From assembly GCA_004297645.1 (NCBI GenBank), contig SCUG01000240.1, positions 1 through 10,174 on the forward strand: a stretch of DNA of 10,174 nt, read 5' to 3'. Under the pieces are notes generated by a model. It had not been told where the DNA came from and did not search any database. It saw nothing but the letters and a program-made list of their open reading frames with translations. A program made the translations under genes and the position numbers. This DNA comes from Saprospiraceae bacterium (GTDB lineage: Bacteria > Bacteroidota > Bacteroidia > Chitinophagales > Saprospiraceae). Positions 1 through 6,522 of the stretch are shown here, one piece after another (within the stretch, counting starts at the first letter, position 1; each line of letters starts with the position of its first letter).

Positions 1-41
1 AATGGAAGCACTTGATAAGGGGGGCATCAACCAGCTATCTC

Positions 42-80
42 AAAAAATGAAATGCCGGCCTTCCAAAGAAGACCGGCATT
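42..80 (-). terminator. Intrinsic terminator of the coiled-coil protein gene
   Basis: Two 13-nt arms (51-63 and 68-80) surround a 4-nt loop. Read on the minus strand the stem pairs throughout, with one G-U wobble, and it is followed by a run of six U (plus-strand A 42-47). On the plus strand the same position is a C/A mismatch and there is no U-run, so the element is oriented for the minus-strand gene whose stop codon lies about 30 nt upstream. Confidence 0.85.
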
Positions 81-110
81 CATTTCTGGTTAGTCAAAAA
101 GGTTAATTCT

Positions 111-1085
111 TTATTTCAGCTTGAAAGTGCCCTTGCCGGCGGGGTAGTTTTTGTTGTAAACTTCTACGGTGTACTCACCCTTCATGAACGAGCCGTTGGT
201 GGGTGCCCAAACTAAGCAAGACTGCATTTCTTCGTTGCTGTAGTCCAATTCCTGCATTTGGGTAAAACGAATTTCTTCGCCGGTTTTTTTGTCCATAATC
301 ATCCCGGATCCCATGTCTTCAACGGCCAGCGTTTCGCCGATGGGGTTGATGATGCGGATGTAAAATTTTTCGGCACCCGGCCGGACGACTTCGTTGCTGA
401 GAGCCGTGAAGCAGACTTTTATCTGGTCCACATTTTTGGCTTTGTCTTCGTCTTTCGCCTTGCCATTGTTTTTCACTTTTTGGCCGACGGCCTTCACCTC
501 TTTCATCTTGATGATAGAAGCGACGTCCACTTTGCTGACCAAGACGTCCTTTTCGCTGACCAACTGGGCCTTGGTGGATTGCAGGTCGGCATTTTCGGCT
601 GCTTTGCTCTGCAAGTCCATTGATAATCGCTCTTTTTCTCCCGATAGCTTGGTGTTTTCTCCCGCGAGCATTTCGTTTTCACCTTTGAGCTTTTCAATTT
701 GAGCCAGGTATTGGCTGACCTGCGATTTGAGGTTGTTGATTTCTGAGCGGGCCTTGTCTAATTTACCTTTGTTAGCCAGCATTTGCGAGATTTTATTTTT
801 CTGCTGTTCCAGTTCTGCCTTTTGCTGGTCAATCAAAGCGTTCAGCTCTTGATTAGATGTCTTTTGAGCATCGAGGTCAGCAAGAGCGGTATTGTACTGT
901 GACTCAAGTTCAGTGCGGAGCTTTTCACTCTCATCCAGGTCTGAGACGGTCTGTTCGAGGTCTCTGGCTTTGCTGATGTTGTTGTAGGCGAGGAACCCTA
1001 TGATTGCGAGCAATATAATGCCCACCGTCACAGCGATTGGCGTGAAGTTCGAATTCTGCGGTTTGTTAGATGGATAGCTTGTCAT
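111..1085 (-). CDS. Membrane-anchored coiled-coil protein, hypothetical
   Basis: This is a 324-residue protein of unknown function. Visible parts in order are a short polar N terminus, one hydrophobic membrane segment at about 16-34, a long heptad-like coiled coil rich in Glu, Lys, Gln and Leu at about 38-190, a Lys-rich linker at about 193-221, and a C-terminal domain at about 222-324. The C-terminal domain has alternating beta-type segments (around IKVCF, FYIRIINP and YTVEVYNK) and ends in FKLK. The single N-terminal anchor suggests the coiled coil and C-terminal domain sit in the periplasm; this is inferred. Similarity of the coil to SMC-like proteins is expected from composition alone and gives no function. 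The ATG at 1083-1085 is chosen because it directly precedes the short N-terminal tail and membrane segment. There is no Shine-Dalgarno sequence, as is common in Bacteroidota. The gene is monocistronic in view, with its own terminator and a candidate promoter upstream. Confidence 0.85.
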   Translation of the reverse strand: MTSYPSNKPQNSNFTPIAVTVGIILLAIIGFLAYNNISKARDLEQTVSDLDESEKLRTELESQYNTALADLDAQKTSNQELNALIDQQKAELEQQKNKISQMLANKGKLDKARSEINNLKSQVSQYLAQIEKLKGENEMLAGENTKLSGEKERLSMDLQSKAAENADLQSTKAQLVSEKDVLVSKVDVASIIKMKEVKAVGQKVKNNGKAKDEDKAKNVDQIKVCFTALSNEVVRPGAEKFYIRIINPIGETLAVEDMGSGMIMDKKTGEEIRFTQMQELDYSNEEMQSCLVWAPTNGSFMKGEYTVEVYNKNYPAGKGTFKLK

Positions 1086-1148
1086 GATAAAATGAATTTA
1101 CGTGTTTCCGAATTTTAGTTGAAAAAAGGTGTAATGTTATATCATACG

Positions 1149-1175
1149 CAAAATTAAACTTCTGGTTCTTCCCAA
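1149..1175 (-). promoter_or_regulatory. Candidate promoter for the coiled-coil protein gene
   Basis: The minus strand reads TAATTTTG at 1156-1149, a full match to the Bacteroidota -7 element TAnnTTTG. A TTG at 1175-1173 lies 16 nt upstream, slightly short of the usual 17-23 nt spacing for the -33 element. Transcription would start near 1143, giving a leader of roughly 60 nt. Confidence 0.4.
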
Positions 1176-1308
1176 TAAGGTAGCCACCGGAAAAAAGGTT
1201 CAGAGCAAGCATAAATAATTGGTCTATTCGCTTCCCGGTCTGAATCCCCGGCACCAATTTGGCCGTGCTTTGCGCGTGCTGCGCTTATTTCGGGTACAAT
1301 TTTTTGGG

Positions 1309-1340
1309 TTCTTATAAAACATGAAATTGACTTACATTTG
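1309..1340 (+). promoter_or_regulatory. Candidate promoter for the SPOR/PG-binding gene
   Basis: TACATTTG at 1333-1340 fully matches the -7 consensus TAnnTTTG. The -33 side is weak: TTCT at 1309-1312 has the right 20-nt spacing, while a proper TTG at 1304-1306 is 26 nt away. The predicted leader would be about 175 nt. Confidence 0.35.
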
Positions 1341-1522
1341 CGTTCAGTGTGCGGATTACTGGTTTTCAACAATTTACCAACTTTCCGAGTTTAACTGTTT
1401 CGCCAGAACAAGAGTCGTGTTTGCGAGGTTAATAACGATGTAGAACCAAAAGAAGTCTAACGGGCTTCGCATAACTTAAGAAAGACCCGCTCCCTTGGTA
1501 CTTTCACCAAAGACAAACCGCC

Positions 1523-3265
1523 ATGAGATTAAACTATCGTTTCTCCTTTTTTACGCTGCTGTTTTTTTTAGCCAGTTTCACTGTGGGCGCTCAGGAAGCA
1601 CTGCCTCAGTACACCGTGCGCATTGGCAGCTTCGCCAACCCCAAACCTGCCGATTTCCTGGCACTTCACAACCTCGGCTTTGTGTATGCCAAGGAGCGGC
1701 CTTCGACTAACACCGACGTGTTCATCGGCGGCTACACCTCAAAAACTGAAGCCGATGGCATGGTTGAAATCCTAAAATCTAAAGGTCACGTCAACGCTGG
1801 TGTTTCCGAACTGAACGTGAAAGGAGGCAATGCCACCTCCATGATTCAGCTTGCCACCCGAAGTGTTGGAGATGACATCGATTGGAGAAAATTCATGCAA
1901 GTAGGGCAGGTGTACGTTTTGCTTGAAAATAAGAGCATCAAAATTTTTACGGGAATTTTTTCCGATGACGAGACTGCGAGGAAGCAACTCCCCCGTATCC
2001 GGGAGATGGGCTTCGACGGGGCATTTCCAAAAGTGGTGAACAACGCCCTGTTGCACGAAGCCGGTGAATTCGAATCAGGTAGCACCACCAAAAAGCCGCT
2101 CATCCCCCTTGATTTCAGCGGCCGGCCCACGGTGTCCAAAAAGGAAGCCAGCCCGGCCCCTGCCACGTACGAGGATGTTGCCATTCTGGTTCCGGCAAAA
2201 TCGGGTGGAGAGCTTACGGCGAAAGGTTCACCACCTGCCGCTAAAATTGCGCCTCCCCCCAGCCAGGCATTGCCTGATATTCGCCCTGGCGTGAAGCGCA
2301 CTTCCGCTCTTCAATTACAAAAAATTCTTAAGGCCGAAGGCACGTACCAAGGCTCTCTCGATGGTTACTACGGCGCCGGAACAAAAGCCAGCTACGCCAT
2401 TGCCGCAGGCAGCAACCGGCAATTTCAAAAATACCGCGTGCTGGAGAAACACTTTGCTTATCCAGCCAACGAGGCTCCAAAGGGTAGCCTTCAATACTAT
2501 ATCAATACACTTTGGGATGACCCCAAAACGGCGCTCGATGGCTTCGAAGCCTCGAATGCGCCAATAGCAAAAGCCTATAGAGCTTACTTTCTTTTCGTAA
2601 ATGATGGCGCCAACGCCGATGTGAATCAGCTCATGAATGAGGCCATTACCCAAGCTTTTGCCGGTAAAAAGACGACTTTCCCGAAGTTCGATCCTACGGC
2701 CAATTATGCCTATTTCGACCTCGACCAGCTTTTGTTGCACATTCGCTATCTGCACGAAGTATCTCCCGGCAATCTGGCGGTTCCGTGTTGGATATTTCGC
2801 AAACATTCTGCGGCAGCACTCCAGGCCTTTGGCCCGCAAGCCGGCAGAGCGGACAGCAATTTAAGCGCCGGAACTTGCGGGGGATTTTGGGAATGGGAAG
2901 AGGTGCAACTGCTCAACGCCATTTGCCTCGACATTTGCCCGGCTACTGAAAGAAACGTGGCCAAAGACCATGAAAGCCAATTGGCCCTCGCCAGCCTTTA
3001 CCTTACCCCTAAAGCGCCGGGCAGCGAGGAAAGCAAGGCGTTGGAAGCATGGAATACTTCGCTTTGGAAGGGTATTGATGCCTGGTCGTCCCGCGACCCT
3101 ATGTTGGAGGAAATGAACACGGCATTGAAGCTGGTCTATTTCCAGACATGGGTGTTGCTCGAAGATTTTTACATGAATGAAGGATTCAGTGCGAAGGAAT
3201 CGAAAGCACTGGCTCTTGAAGCATTGAAAGCCATTGTGGGGAATCACCTGGCACGTTTCATCTGA
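1523..3265 (+). CDS. Secreted SPOR-like / peptidoglycan-binding-like protein
   Basis: This 580-residue protein begins with a signal peptide: an N-terminal Arg, a hydrophobic stretch at about 8-21, and probable cleavage after VGA at 21-23. Residues about 28-98 resemble a SPOR (sporulation-related repeat) domain, with an opening like YTVRIGSF and the later FIGGYTSKTEAD. Residues about 128-175 look like a second, more divergent copy (VYVLLENK, then FTGIFSDDETARKQL). A Pro/Ala-rich linker at about 205-255 leads to a segment at 257-300 resembling the peptidoglycan-binding type 1 fold, with LQKILK followed by LDGYYGAGT. The remaining 280 residues are mostly helical and unrecognised, with several Trp and Cys. 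SPOR domains bind denuded glycan strands in the cell wall, so a periplasmic cell-wall-associated role is inferred. No catalytic motif is seen. The ATG at 1523 is supported by the signal peptide immediately following it. Confidence 0.85.
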   Translation: MRLNYRFSFFTLLFFLASFTVGAQEALPQYTVRIGSFANPKPADFLALHNLGFVYAKERPSTNTDVFIGGYTSKTEADGMVEILKSKGHVNAGVSELNVKGGNATSMIQLATRSVGDDIDWRKFMQVGQVYVLLENKSIKIFTGIFSDDETARKQLPRIREMGFDGAFPKVVNNALLHEAGEFESGSTTKKPLIPLDFSGRPTVSKKEASPAPATYEDVAILVPAKSGGELTAKGSPPAAKIAPPPSQALPDIRPGVKRTSALQLQKILKAEGTYQGSLDGYYGAGTKASYAIAAGSNRQFQKYRVLEKHFAYPANEAPKGSLQYYINTLWDDPKTALDGFEASNAPIAKAYRAYFLFVNDGANADVNQLMNEAITQAFAGKKTTFPKFDPTANYAYFDLDQLLLHIRYLHEVSPGNLAVPCWIFRKHSAAALQAFGPQAGRADSNLSAGTCGGFWEWEEVQLLNAICLDICPATERNVAKDHESQLALASLYLTPKAPGSEESKALEAWNTSLWKGIDAWSSRDPMLEEMNTALKLVYFQTWVLLEDFYMNEGFSAKESKALALEALKAIVGNHLARFI

Positions 3266-3291
3266 CCCCCCTCACAACTGGGAATAAAAGC

Positions 3292-3332
3292 AAAAGGCTT
3301 TGGGCAGAATCATGCATCCGAAGCCTTTTTTT
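3292..3332 (+). terminator. Intrinsic terminator, probably shared by two convergent genes
   Basis: A 12-bp stem (3292-3303 with 3318-3329, including one U-G wobble) closes a 14-nt loop and runs into seven T (3326-3332), 27 nt after the SPOR-type gene's stop. In the reverse direction the wobble becomes an A/C mismatch and the tail is TTTTGCTTTTATT, so it may also stop transcription from the convergent M56 gene, which ends at 3359. Confidence 0.85.
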
Positions 3333-3358
3333 ATTAAAACTGAAGAAGAATTTTGTCG

Positions 3359-5518
3359 CTATTGCGCCGTATTGCCTTTGGCCTTGTTCTGTTGTTCCAC
3401 CGCCCTTTCATAATCTTCCATCGCTTTTAGCCGTTGCTCGATTTGGCGCTGTATCAATTCCCTTTGCCGGCTTTGCAATTTTGATTGTTGCGCCTTCAGT
3501 TCCTGCAATTGGTCGCTATAGCTGTCGCTAAATAGGCCGTTATACTGCCGGGGAGCTGCCCGCTGTTTTTCCATCAGCAAGTGTAATTCATCCGTTTCTT
3601 TGGCCCCTGGCTCCGCGCCTTGCCGGGCCATCTCTTCGGTCAAGCGCTCTATTAGTTCTTCGTTGACTTCGCCACCTTTCAATCTTTCCTTCCATTCCAC
3701 CCGCATTTTGTCCATGTCCTGTTTCCATTCGAAGCAGTATGCGTCGCCATCTGGAAATGCGAACGCTCCATCGCCAGGCGGCAACATATTTTGTACGCCG
3801 GGTATCGCCAGCGTGTAGTTTTGCGGCGCTGTTGACGGCCCTTCGAAACGGTAAATGCCGCCGTTGCCATCCAGGAAAATATAACCCGGCGAATCGCTCT
3901 CTACTTCTTTCTCTATGATGATTTCTTTATGCCTGCCCTTTTTAAGTTTTTTGCCGTTGATGATGATTTTACTCTTTTTCCCGTCCTTTATTTTAATTTC
4001 TACTGGCTCGCCACTGCGCTCAGTTTCAATGATGAGGGTGGTATTTTTCCCATCTTGGCGGGTGATGATTTTCTGCGAGTTTTTCTCATGGTGAATTCCG
4101 GGAGCAAGTGGAGGGGCCGGGGGTACTGGAGGCCTTGGTGCGGCAGGAGGTTCAGCAAAGCGAGGCGGCGCCGGAGGCATGGGCGTATCGGGAGGCAGGG
4201 GTGCTTCTGGCATGGTTTCCACCTCTTGAAGCAACTCATCCGCCAGTTGGCTATACTCGCCGTAGCGTTCCTTCGGTATTTCCTTCCCGTCAATTTTCAG
4301 GGACACGATTATGTTATCTTCGAGGACGATTTCCACATCCCTTTCGTCATTTTGGCGGCGAAACCAGGTTTTGTTTTTAGACTTCGGCAGGGTGTCGGCC
4401 ACTACCTGTGGCAGCGTGGCAAACGTTTTTAAAGGGGTCTCCAAAACTGGCAGGGGGGCCGTTATTTCGCCGGAGGCGAAGTGGTTGATAAAATGCCCGG
4501 AAGGCGTATTGGCCTGCACGGACAGCATCAGTACAGCGACCAGCATAAGGATGGTGGTTGATAACTTTTCCATAGCATTAGATTTAGATGGTGATAATTG
4601 CAAAATGCGATTGATGCGGTTGAGTAATTGGTGCTTGCTACGTAGAAACGGCATGGCAAGGGCCGGTGCTACCTGCCGCATTTCTTGCAGCGACAACAGT
4701 GCCCTGGCATAGGTCAGTGAGTTGCCGCATAGACCAACGGCGAGGTCGTCGCAGCAATTCTCCCGCTCGGTGCGTATGTTGGCCGAAATCCACCAAACTG
4801 CGGGGTTGAAATACAACAGGAATTCTATGACCGATTGCAGGAGGTTCAGCAGGTAATCGTGGCGGTAAATATGTGCCAGCTCGTGAGCGAGTATGGCTTC
4901 CACCTGCTCTACTGTCAGGTTGTTCACCGCTCCCACCGGTATCAGGATGATAGGCTTGAGCCAACCTGCCACCATTGGGGTGTGCACAAGTGCCGACTCG
5001 ACCAGTCGCACGGTCTTTTGCACGCCCAGGCGGGAGCTGAGGGTTTGCAACTGACGTTGCCACTGTCCCGCCAAAGGCTGGCTGCCACGGTGCTTGAGGC
5101 GCTGAACATAGAGCAGACCGCCCAGCATTTTTAGAATGAAAACTCCCATGCCCAACAGCCACACCGATACGATGAGCGGCAGGTGTTCGTTGAAATACAC
5201 CATCAGCGCAGACGGCGGATTTTCTATAAAATAGCGGCCCATTACCTCGCCATTCGCAGCCGTCACTTCCGAAACTATTGTTGCATTTGCTTGCGATTCT
5301 AACAAAAACCAAAGGAAGGTGAATATGGCTAAGAGCAGGGTGGTGCTGAGGGCCAGGTAGCTGGCGAGGTAGCGTTTCTGTGTGCTTTGTCTTTTCCAGC
5401 CGGTCAGGTAGGCCGACAGTATCAGCGCTACCACGAAAGCTTGCCAAAATGAATGGAGTACCGACCAGCCGAGGGCATGCAGCACATTTTCCGGAAATAG
5501 TTGGTTGATAAAATCCAT
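3359..5518 (-). CDS. BlaR1/MecR1-like M56 family membrane metallopeptidase with atypical periplasmic region
   Basis: This 719-residue protein belongs to peptidase family M56. Hydrophobic segments at about 17-39, 51-73, 112-134 and 320-335 match the four-helix layout of BlaR1. The zinc motif HELAH is at 212-216, and the downstream RTERENCCDDLAV at about 249-261 carries the likely third metal ligand (Glu 251 or 253). In BlaR1 and MecR1 the cytoplasmic protease leads to loss of the BlaI/MecI repressor when the outer sensor binds a beta-lactam. Here everything after residue 335 differs. There is a segment containing SLKIDGKEIPKERYGEY (406-422), a Pro-rich stretch at about 439-473, charged beta-like repeats with IIINGKKLKKG (518-528), and a Gln/Glu/Arg-rich C-terminal coiled coil at about 600-710. 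No penicillin-binding SxxK/SxN/KTG set is seen, so beta-lactam sensing is not supported. The gene follows the repressor gene by 32 nt and is surely in the same operon. There is no Shine-Dalgarno sequence before the ATG. Confidence 0.93.
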   Translation of the reverse strand: MDFINQLFPENVLHALGWSVLHSFWQAFVVALILSAYLTGWKRQSTQKRYLASYLALSTTLLLAIFTFLWFLLESQANATIVSEVTAANGEVMGRYFIENPPSALMVYFNEHLPLIVSVWLLGMGVFILKMLGGLLYVQRLKHRGSQPLAGQWQRQLQTLSSRLGVQKTVRLVESALVHTPMVAGWLKPIILIPVGAVNNLTVEQVEAILAHELAHIYRHDYLLNLLQSVIEFLLYFNPAVWWISANIRTERENCCDDLAVGLCGNSLTYARALLSLQEMRQVAPALAMPFLRSKHQLLNRINRILQLSPSKSNAMEKLSTTILMLVAVLMLSVQANTPSGHFINHFASGEITAPLPVLETPLKTFATLPQVVADTLPKSKNKTWFRRQNDERDVEIVLEDNIIVSLKIDGKEIPKERYGEYSQLADELLQEVETMPEAPLPPDTPMPPAPPRFAEPPAAPRPPVPPAPPLAPGIHHEKNSQKIITRQDGKNTTLIIETERSGEPVEIKIKDGKKSKIIINGKKLKKGRHKEIIIEKEVESDSPGYIFLDGNGGIYRFEGPSTAPQNYTLAIPGVQNMLPPGDGAFAFPDGDAYCFEWKQDMDKMRVEWKERLKGGEVNEELIERLTEEMARQGAEPGAKETDELHLLMEKQRAAPRQYNGLFSDSYSDQLQELKAQQSKLQSRQRELIQRQIEQRLKAMEDYERAVEQQNKAKGNTAQ

Positions 5519-5540
5519 GTCTTACGCTTTTGAGGAATCG

Positions 5541-5552
5541 AGCACCGGTGCT
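5541..5552. repeat. 12-bp perfect palindrome at the repressor/protease junction
   Basis: AGCACCGGTGCT reads the same on both strands. It covers the end of the repressor gene (stop codon at 5551-5553) and the 32-nt gap before the M56 start. It could be a protein-binding site or chance; as an RNA hairpin it would have almost no loop. Confidence 0.5.
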
Positions 5553-5934
5553 ACCGGCCTTCCATTTTTTCGATGAGAGCTTTAATTTCGTCGAGTTCGG
5601 CTTTTGATGCTTTGTTGTTGCCAAGGGCCTGCATCACGAGGTTCATAGCCGAGCCGCTAAAAACATGATCCACAAAATTGTCGAGCAGGCTTTGCTGCGT
5701 TTCCGCTTTGGTGAGCACGGTCTCATAGATATGGCTGCGGGCATCGGTGTTGCGCCTGACCAGGCCTTTTTCGTGCATGATTTGCAGTACCTTGAGCGTG
5801 GTTGTGTAACCAGTCTCTCTTTTGTCATTCAATTTTTCATTGATAAAACGCACAGAATTCGGGCCGTACTCCCACAGCAATTGCAAAATTTCCAGCTCGG
5901 CGTCGGTGGGTTTCGGTAGTATATTGTCTGCCAT
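5551..5934 (-). CDS. BlaI/MecI/CopY family transcriptional repressor
   Basis: This 127-residue protein has the standard length and order of the BlaI/MecI family. An N-terminal winged-helix DNA-binding domain runs from PTDAELEILQLLWEYG (9-24) through the recognition region GYTTTLKVLQIMHEKGLVRR (about 42-61). It is followed by a helical dimerisation region ending in ELDEIKALIEKME. Family members bind DNA dyads as dimers and repress their own operon; the partner M56 protein relieves repression. The gene is first in a two-gene operon with the protease. Three matching dyads and a promoter lie directly upstream, so autoregulation is strongly suggested. The start is the ATG at 5932-5934, placed just before the conserved PTDAELEIL; there is no clear Shine-Dalgarno sequence. 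Confidence 0.95.
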   Translation of the reverse strand: MADNILPKPTDAELEILQLLWEYGPNSVRFINEKLNDKRETGYTTTLKVLQIMHEKGLVRRNTDARSHIYETVLTKAETQQSLLDNFVDHVFSGSAMNLVMQALGNNKASKAELDEIKALIEKMEGR

Positions 5935-5950
5935 TCTTGTTCATTTTAAA

Positions 5951-5967
5951 GGACTCAGTTCGAGTCC
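5951..5967 (-). repeat. Short inverted repeat in the repressor leader
   Basis: GGACTC and GAGTCC form perfect 6-bp arms around a 5-nt spacer, between the predicted transcription start (about 5990) and the repressor start codon. In the mRNA this could form a small hairpin 17 nt before the ATG. Its role is unknown. Confidence 0.45.
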
Positions 5968-5977
5968 GCCTGGTTGG

Positions 5978-5993
5978 TACGATTTATTTCGTA
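5978..5993. promoter_or_regulatory. Operator candidate 1, TACGA-N6-TCGTA dyad
   Basis: TACGATTTATTTCGTA is a 16-bp element with perfect 5-bp outer arms. It covers the predicted transcription start of the repressor/protease operon, where a bound dimer would block initiation. Confidence 0.75.
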
Positions 5994-5996
5994 GTG

Positions 5997-6028
5997 CAAG
6001 TTTATACGAACCGCTTCGTAAGTGCAAA
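5997..6028 (-). promoter_or_regulatory. Promoter of the repressor/M56 operon
   Basis: On the minus strand TTTG (6028-6025) is followed after 20 nt by TAAACTTG (6004-5997). This is close to the Bacteroidota consensus TTTG-N19-21-TAnnTTTG, with one mismatch in the -7 element. The spacer is filled by operator 2, and operators 1 and 3 flank it, so the promoter is placed to be repressed by the product of the first gene. The predicted start point is near 5990, giving a leader of about 55 nt. Confidence 0.65.
6005..6020. promoter_or_regulatory. Operator candidate 2, TACGA-N6-TCGTA dyad
   Basis: TACGAACCGCTTCGTA has perfect arms that extend to 6 bp (TACGAA/TTCGTA). It lies exactly between the -33 and -7 elements of the operon promoter, so occupancy would exclude RNA polymerase. 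Its centre is 27 bp from that of operator 1. Confidence 0.78.
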
Positions 6029-6034
6029 TTTTTC

Positions 6035-6050
6035 TACGACTATTTTCGTA
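6035..6050. promoter_or_regulatory. Operator candidate 3, TACGA-N6-TCGTA dyad
   Basis: TACGACTATTTTCGTA has the same arms and spacing as the other two copies. It sits just upstream of the -33 element, with its centre 30 bp from operator 2. It could add cooperativity or also face the divergent DUF2007 gene. Confidence 0.75.
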
Positions 6051-6155
6051 CATAGAGTGTATTAGCACTTATACTCCATGATTTTTCTCTTTGCATTGTA
6101 TGGTGGGAATACTTACCTTGAGCGACAAAGTAGCCATAGTGCAACCCTTTTCCGC

Positions 6156-6163
6156 TACTTTTG
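6156..6163 (+). promoter_or_regulatory. Candidate -7 element for the DUF2007 gene
   Basis: TACTTTTG matches TAnnTTTG in full and lies 31 nt before the DUF2007 start codon. No TTG is found at the expected -33 distance, so the call rests on one element only. Confidence 0.4.
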
Positions 6164-6194
6164 TTAATCTGTCACTAACAAAACAAATAGAACC

Positions 6195-6404
6195 ATGAAA
6201 GAAAACTGGGTCAAGATTTACAGCTCCACAGATTTGGTAAGAGTAAAAATTGCGGAAGATGTGCTGAAACAAAATGGCATCGAAAGCCATATTGTCAACA
6301 AGCCGGATTCCATGCTACCCATGCTGGGCCAAGCCGAACTTTTCACACCACCCGAAAAATCGGATGCAGCATTGAAAGTCCTTAAGAATAATAAAATCGA
6401 TTAG
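6195..6404 (+). CDS. DUF2007 family small protein
   Basis: This is a 69-residue protein with the features of the DUF2007 family, annotated as a putative signal-transducing protein of unproven function. It opens with WVKIYSSTDLVRVKIAEDVL and continues with LKQNGIESHIVNKPDS and a C-terminal VPPEKSDAAL-like segment (FTPPEKSDAALKVL). The pattern beta strand, helix, beta strand, turn, helix suggests a small ferredoxin-like fold. There is no signal peptide or membrane segment, so it is probably cytoplasmic. It is transcribed divergently from the repressor operon. A hairpin follows 62 nt after its stop, suggesting it may be a single-gene unit. The ATG at 6195 gives the usual family length. Confidence 0.85.
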   Translation: MKENWVKIYSSTDLVRVKIAEDVLKQNGIESHIVNKPDSMLPMLGQAELFTPPEKSDAALKVLKNNKID

Positions 6405-6466
6405 GCTACCAACTTCTATCATCGAAGGCCACGGAGGTAATGGTTAGAACATAACTCTCCGAGACA

Positions 6467-6504
6467 AAACCATAAGGTTTCGGAAGCCTTATAGGTTTCT
6501 TTTC
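6467..6504 (+). terminator. Hairpin between DUF2007 and msrA, weak terminator or msrA leader structure
   Basis: The arms AAACCATAAGG (6467-6477) and CCTTATAGGTTT (6487-6498) pair over 11 bp with one bulged A, around a 9-nt loop. The tail CTTTTC is only moderately U-rich. The hairpin ends about 25 nt before the msrA start codon, so it could instead act as a leader structure for msrA. Confidence 0.5.
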
Positions 6505-6522
6505 AAAATTGAATAATTCACG

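Larger units (their letters stand above)
1086..1522. other. Divergent intergenic region, 437 nt
   Basis: The region separates the minus-strand coiled-coil gene from the plus-strand SPOR-type gene. It is richer in A+T than the neighbouring genes and holds candidate promoters facing each way (see 1149-1175 and 1309-1340). Short open frames occur in it, but none has recognisable protein features. Weak inverted repeats are present, for example CGGG at about 1460 against CCCG at about 1487, but none is convincing. I see no RNA gene. Confidence 0.6.

Noticed and set aside
2..105. Plus-strand frame open from the left edge and ending at about 105
   Set aside because: It would run straight through the intrinsic terminator of the minus-strand gene and shows no protein family features.
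1066..1372. Two overlapping minus-strand open frames of 63 and 72 codons upstream of the coiled-coil gene
   Set aside because: They overlap each other and one runs into the start of the coiled-coil gene. Composition is not protein-like and there is no start signal.
1321..1443. 40-codon plus-strand open frame starting MKLTYICVQC in the large intergenic region
   Set aside because: It has no ribosome-binding site, overlaps the best candidate promoter of the downstream gene, and has no recognisable protein feature beyond a chance CxxC.
4122..4200. Low-complexity repeat-like stretch on the plus strand inside the M56 gene
   Set aside because: It is explained by the Pro-rich codons of the protease's periplasmic region and is not a separate DNA repeat.
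5951..5982. tRNA-like words (GTTCGAGTCC and GGTTGGTA) before the repressor gene
   Set aside because: The order is wrong for a tRNA, the flanks do not form the T-stem or acceptor stem, and there is no anticodon arm. The first word is explained by a simple 6-bp inverted repeat.
6055..6076. Imperfect 22-bp dyad GAGTGTA...TATACTC next to operator 3
   Set aside because: It has one mismatch in 7-bp arms, a sequence unlike the three operators, and no second copy, so chance is a fair explanation.
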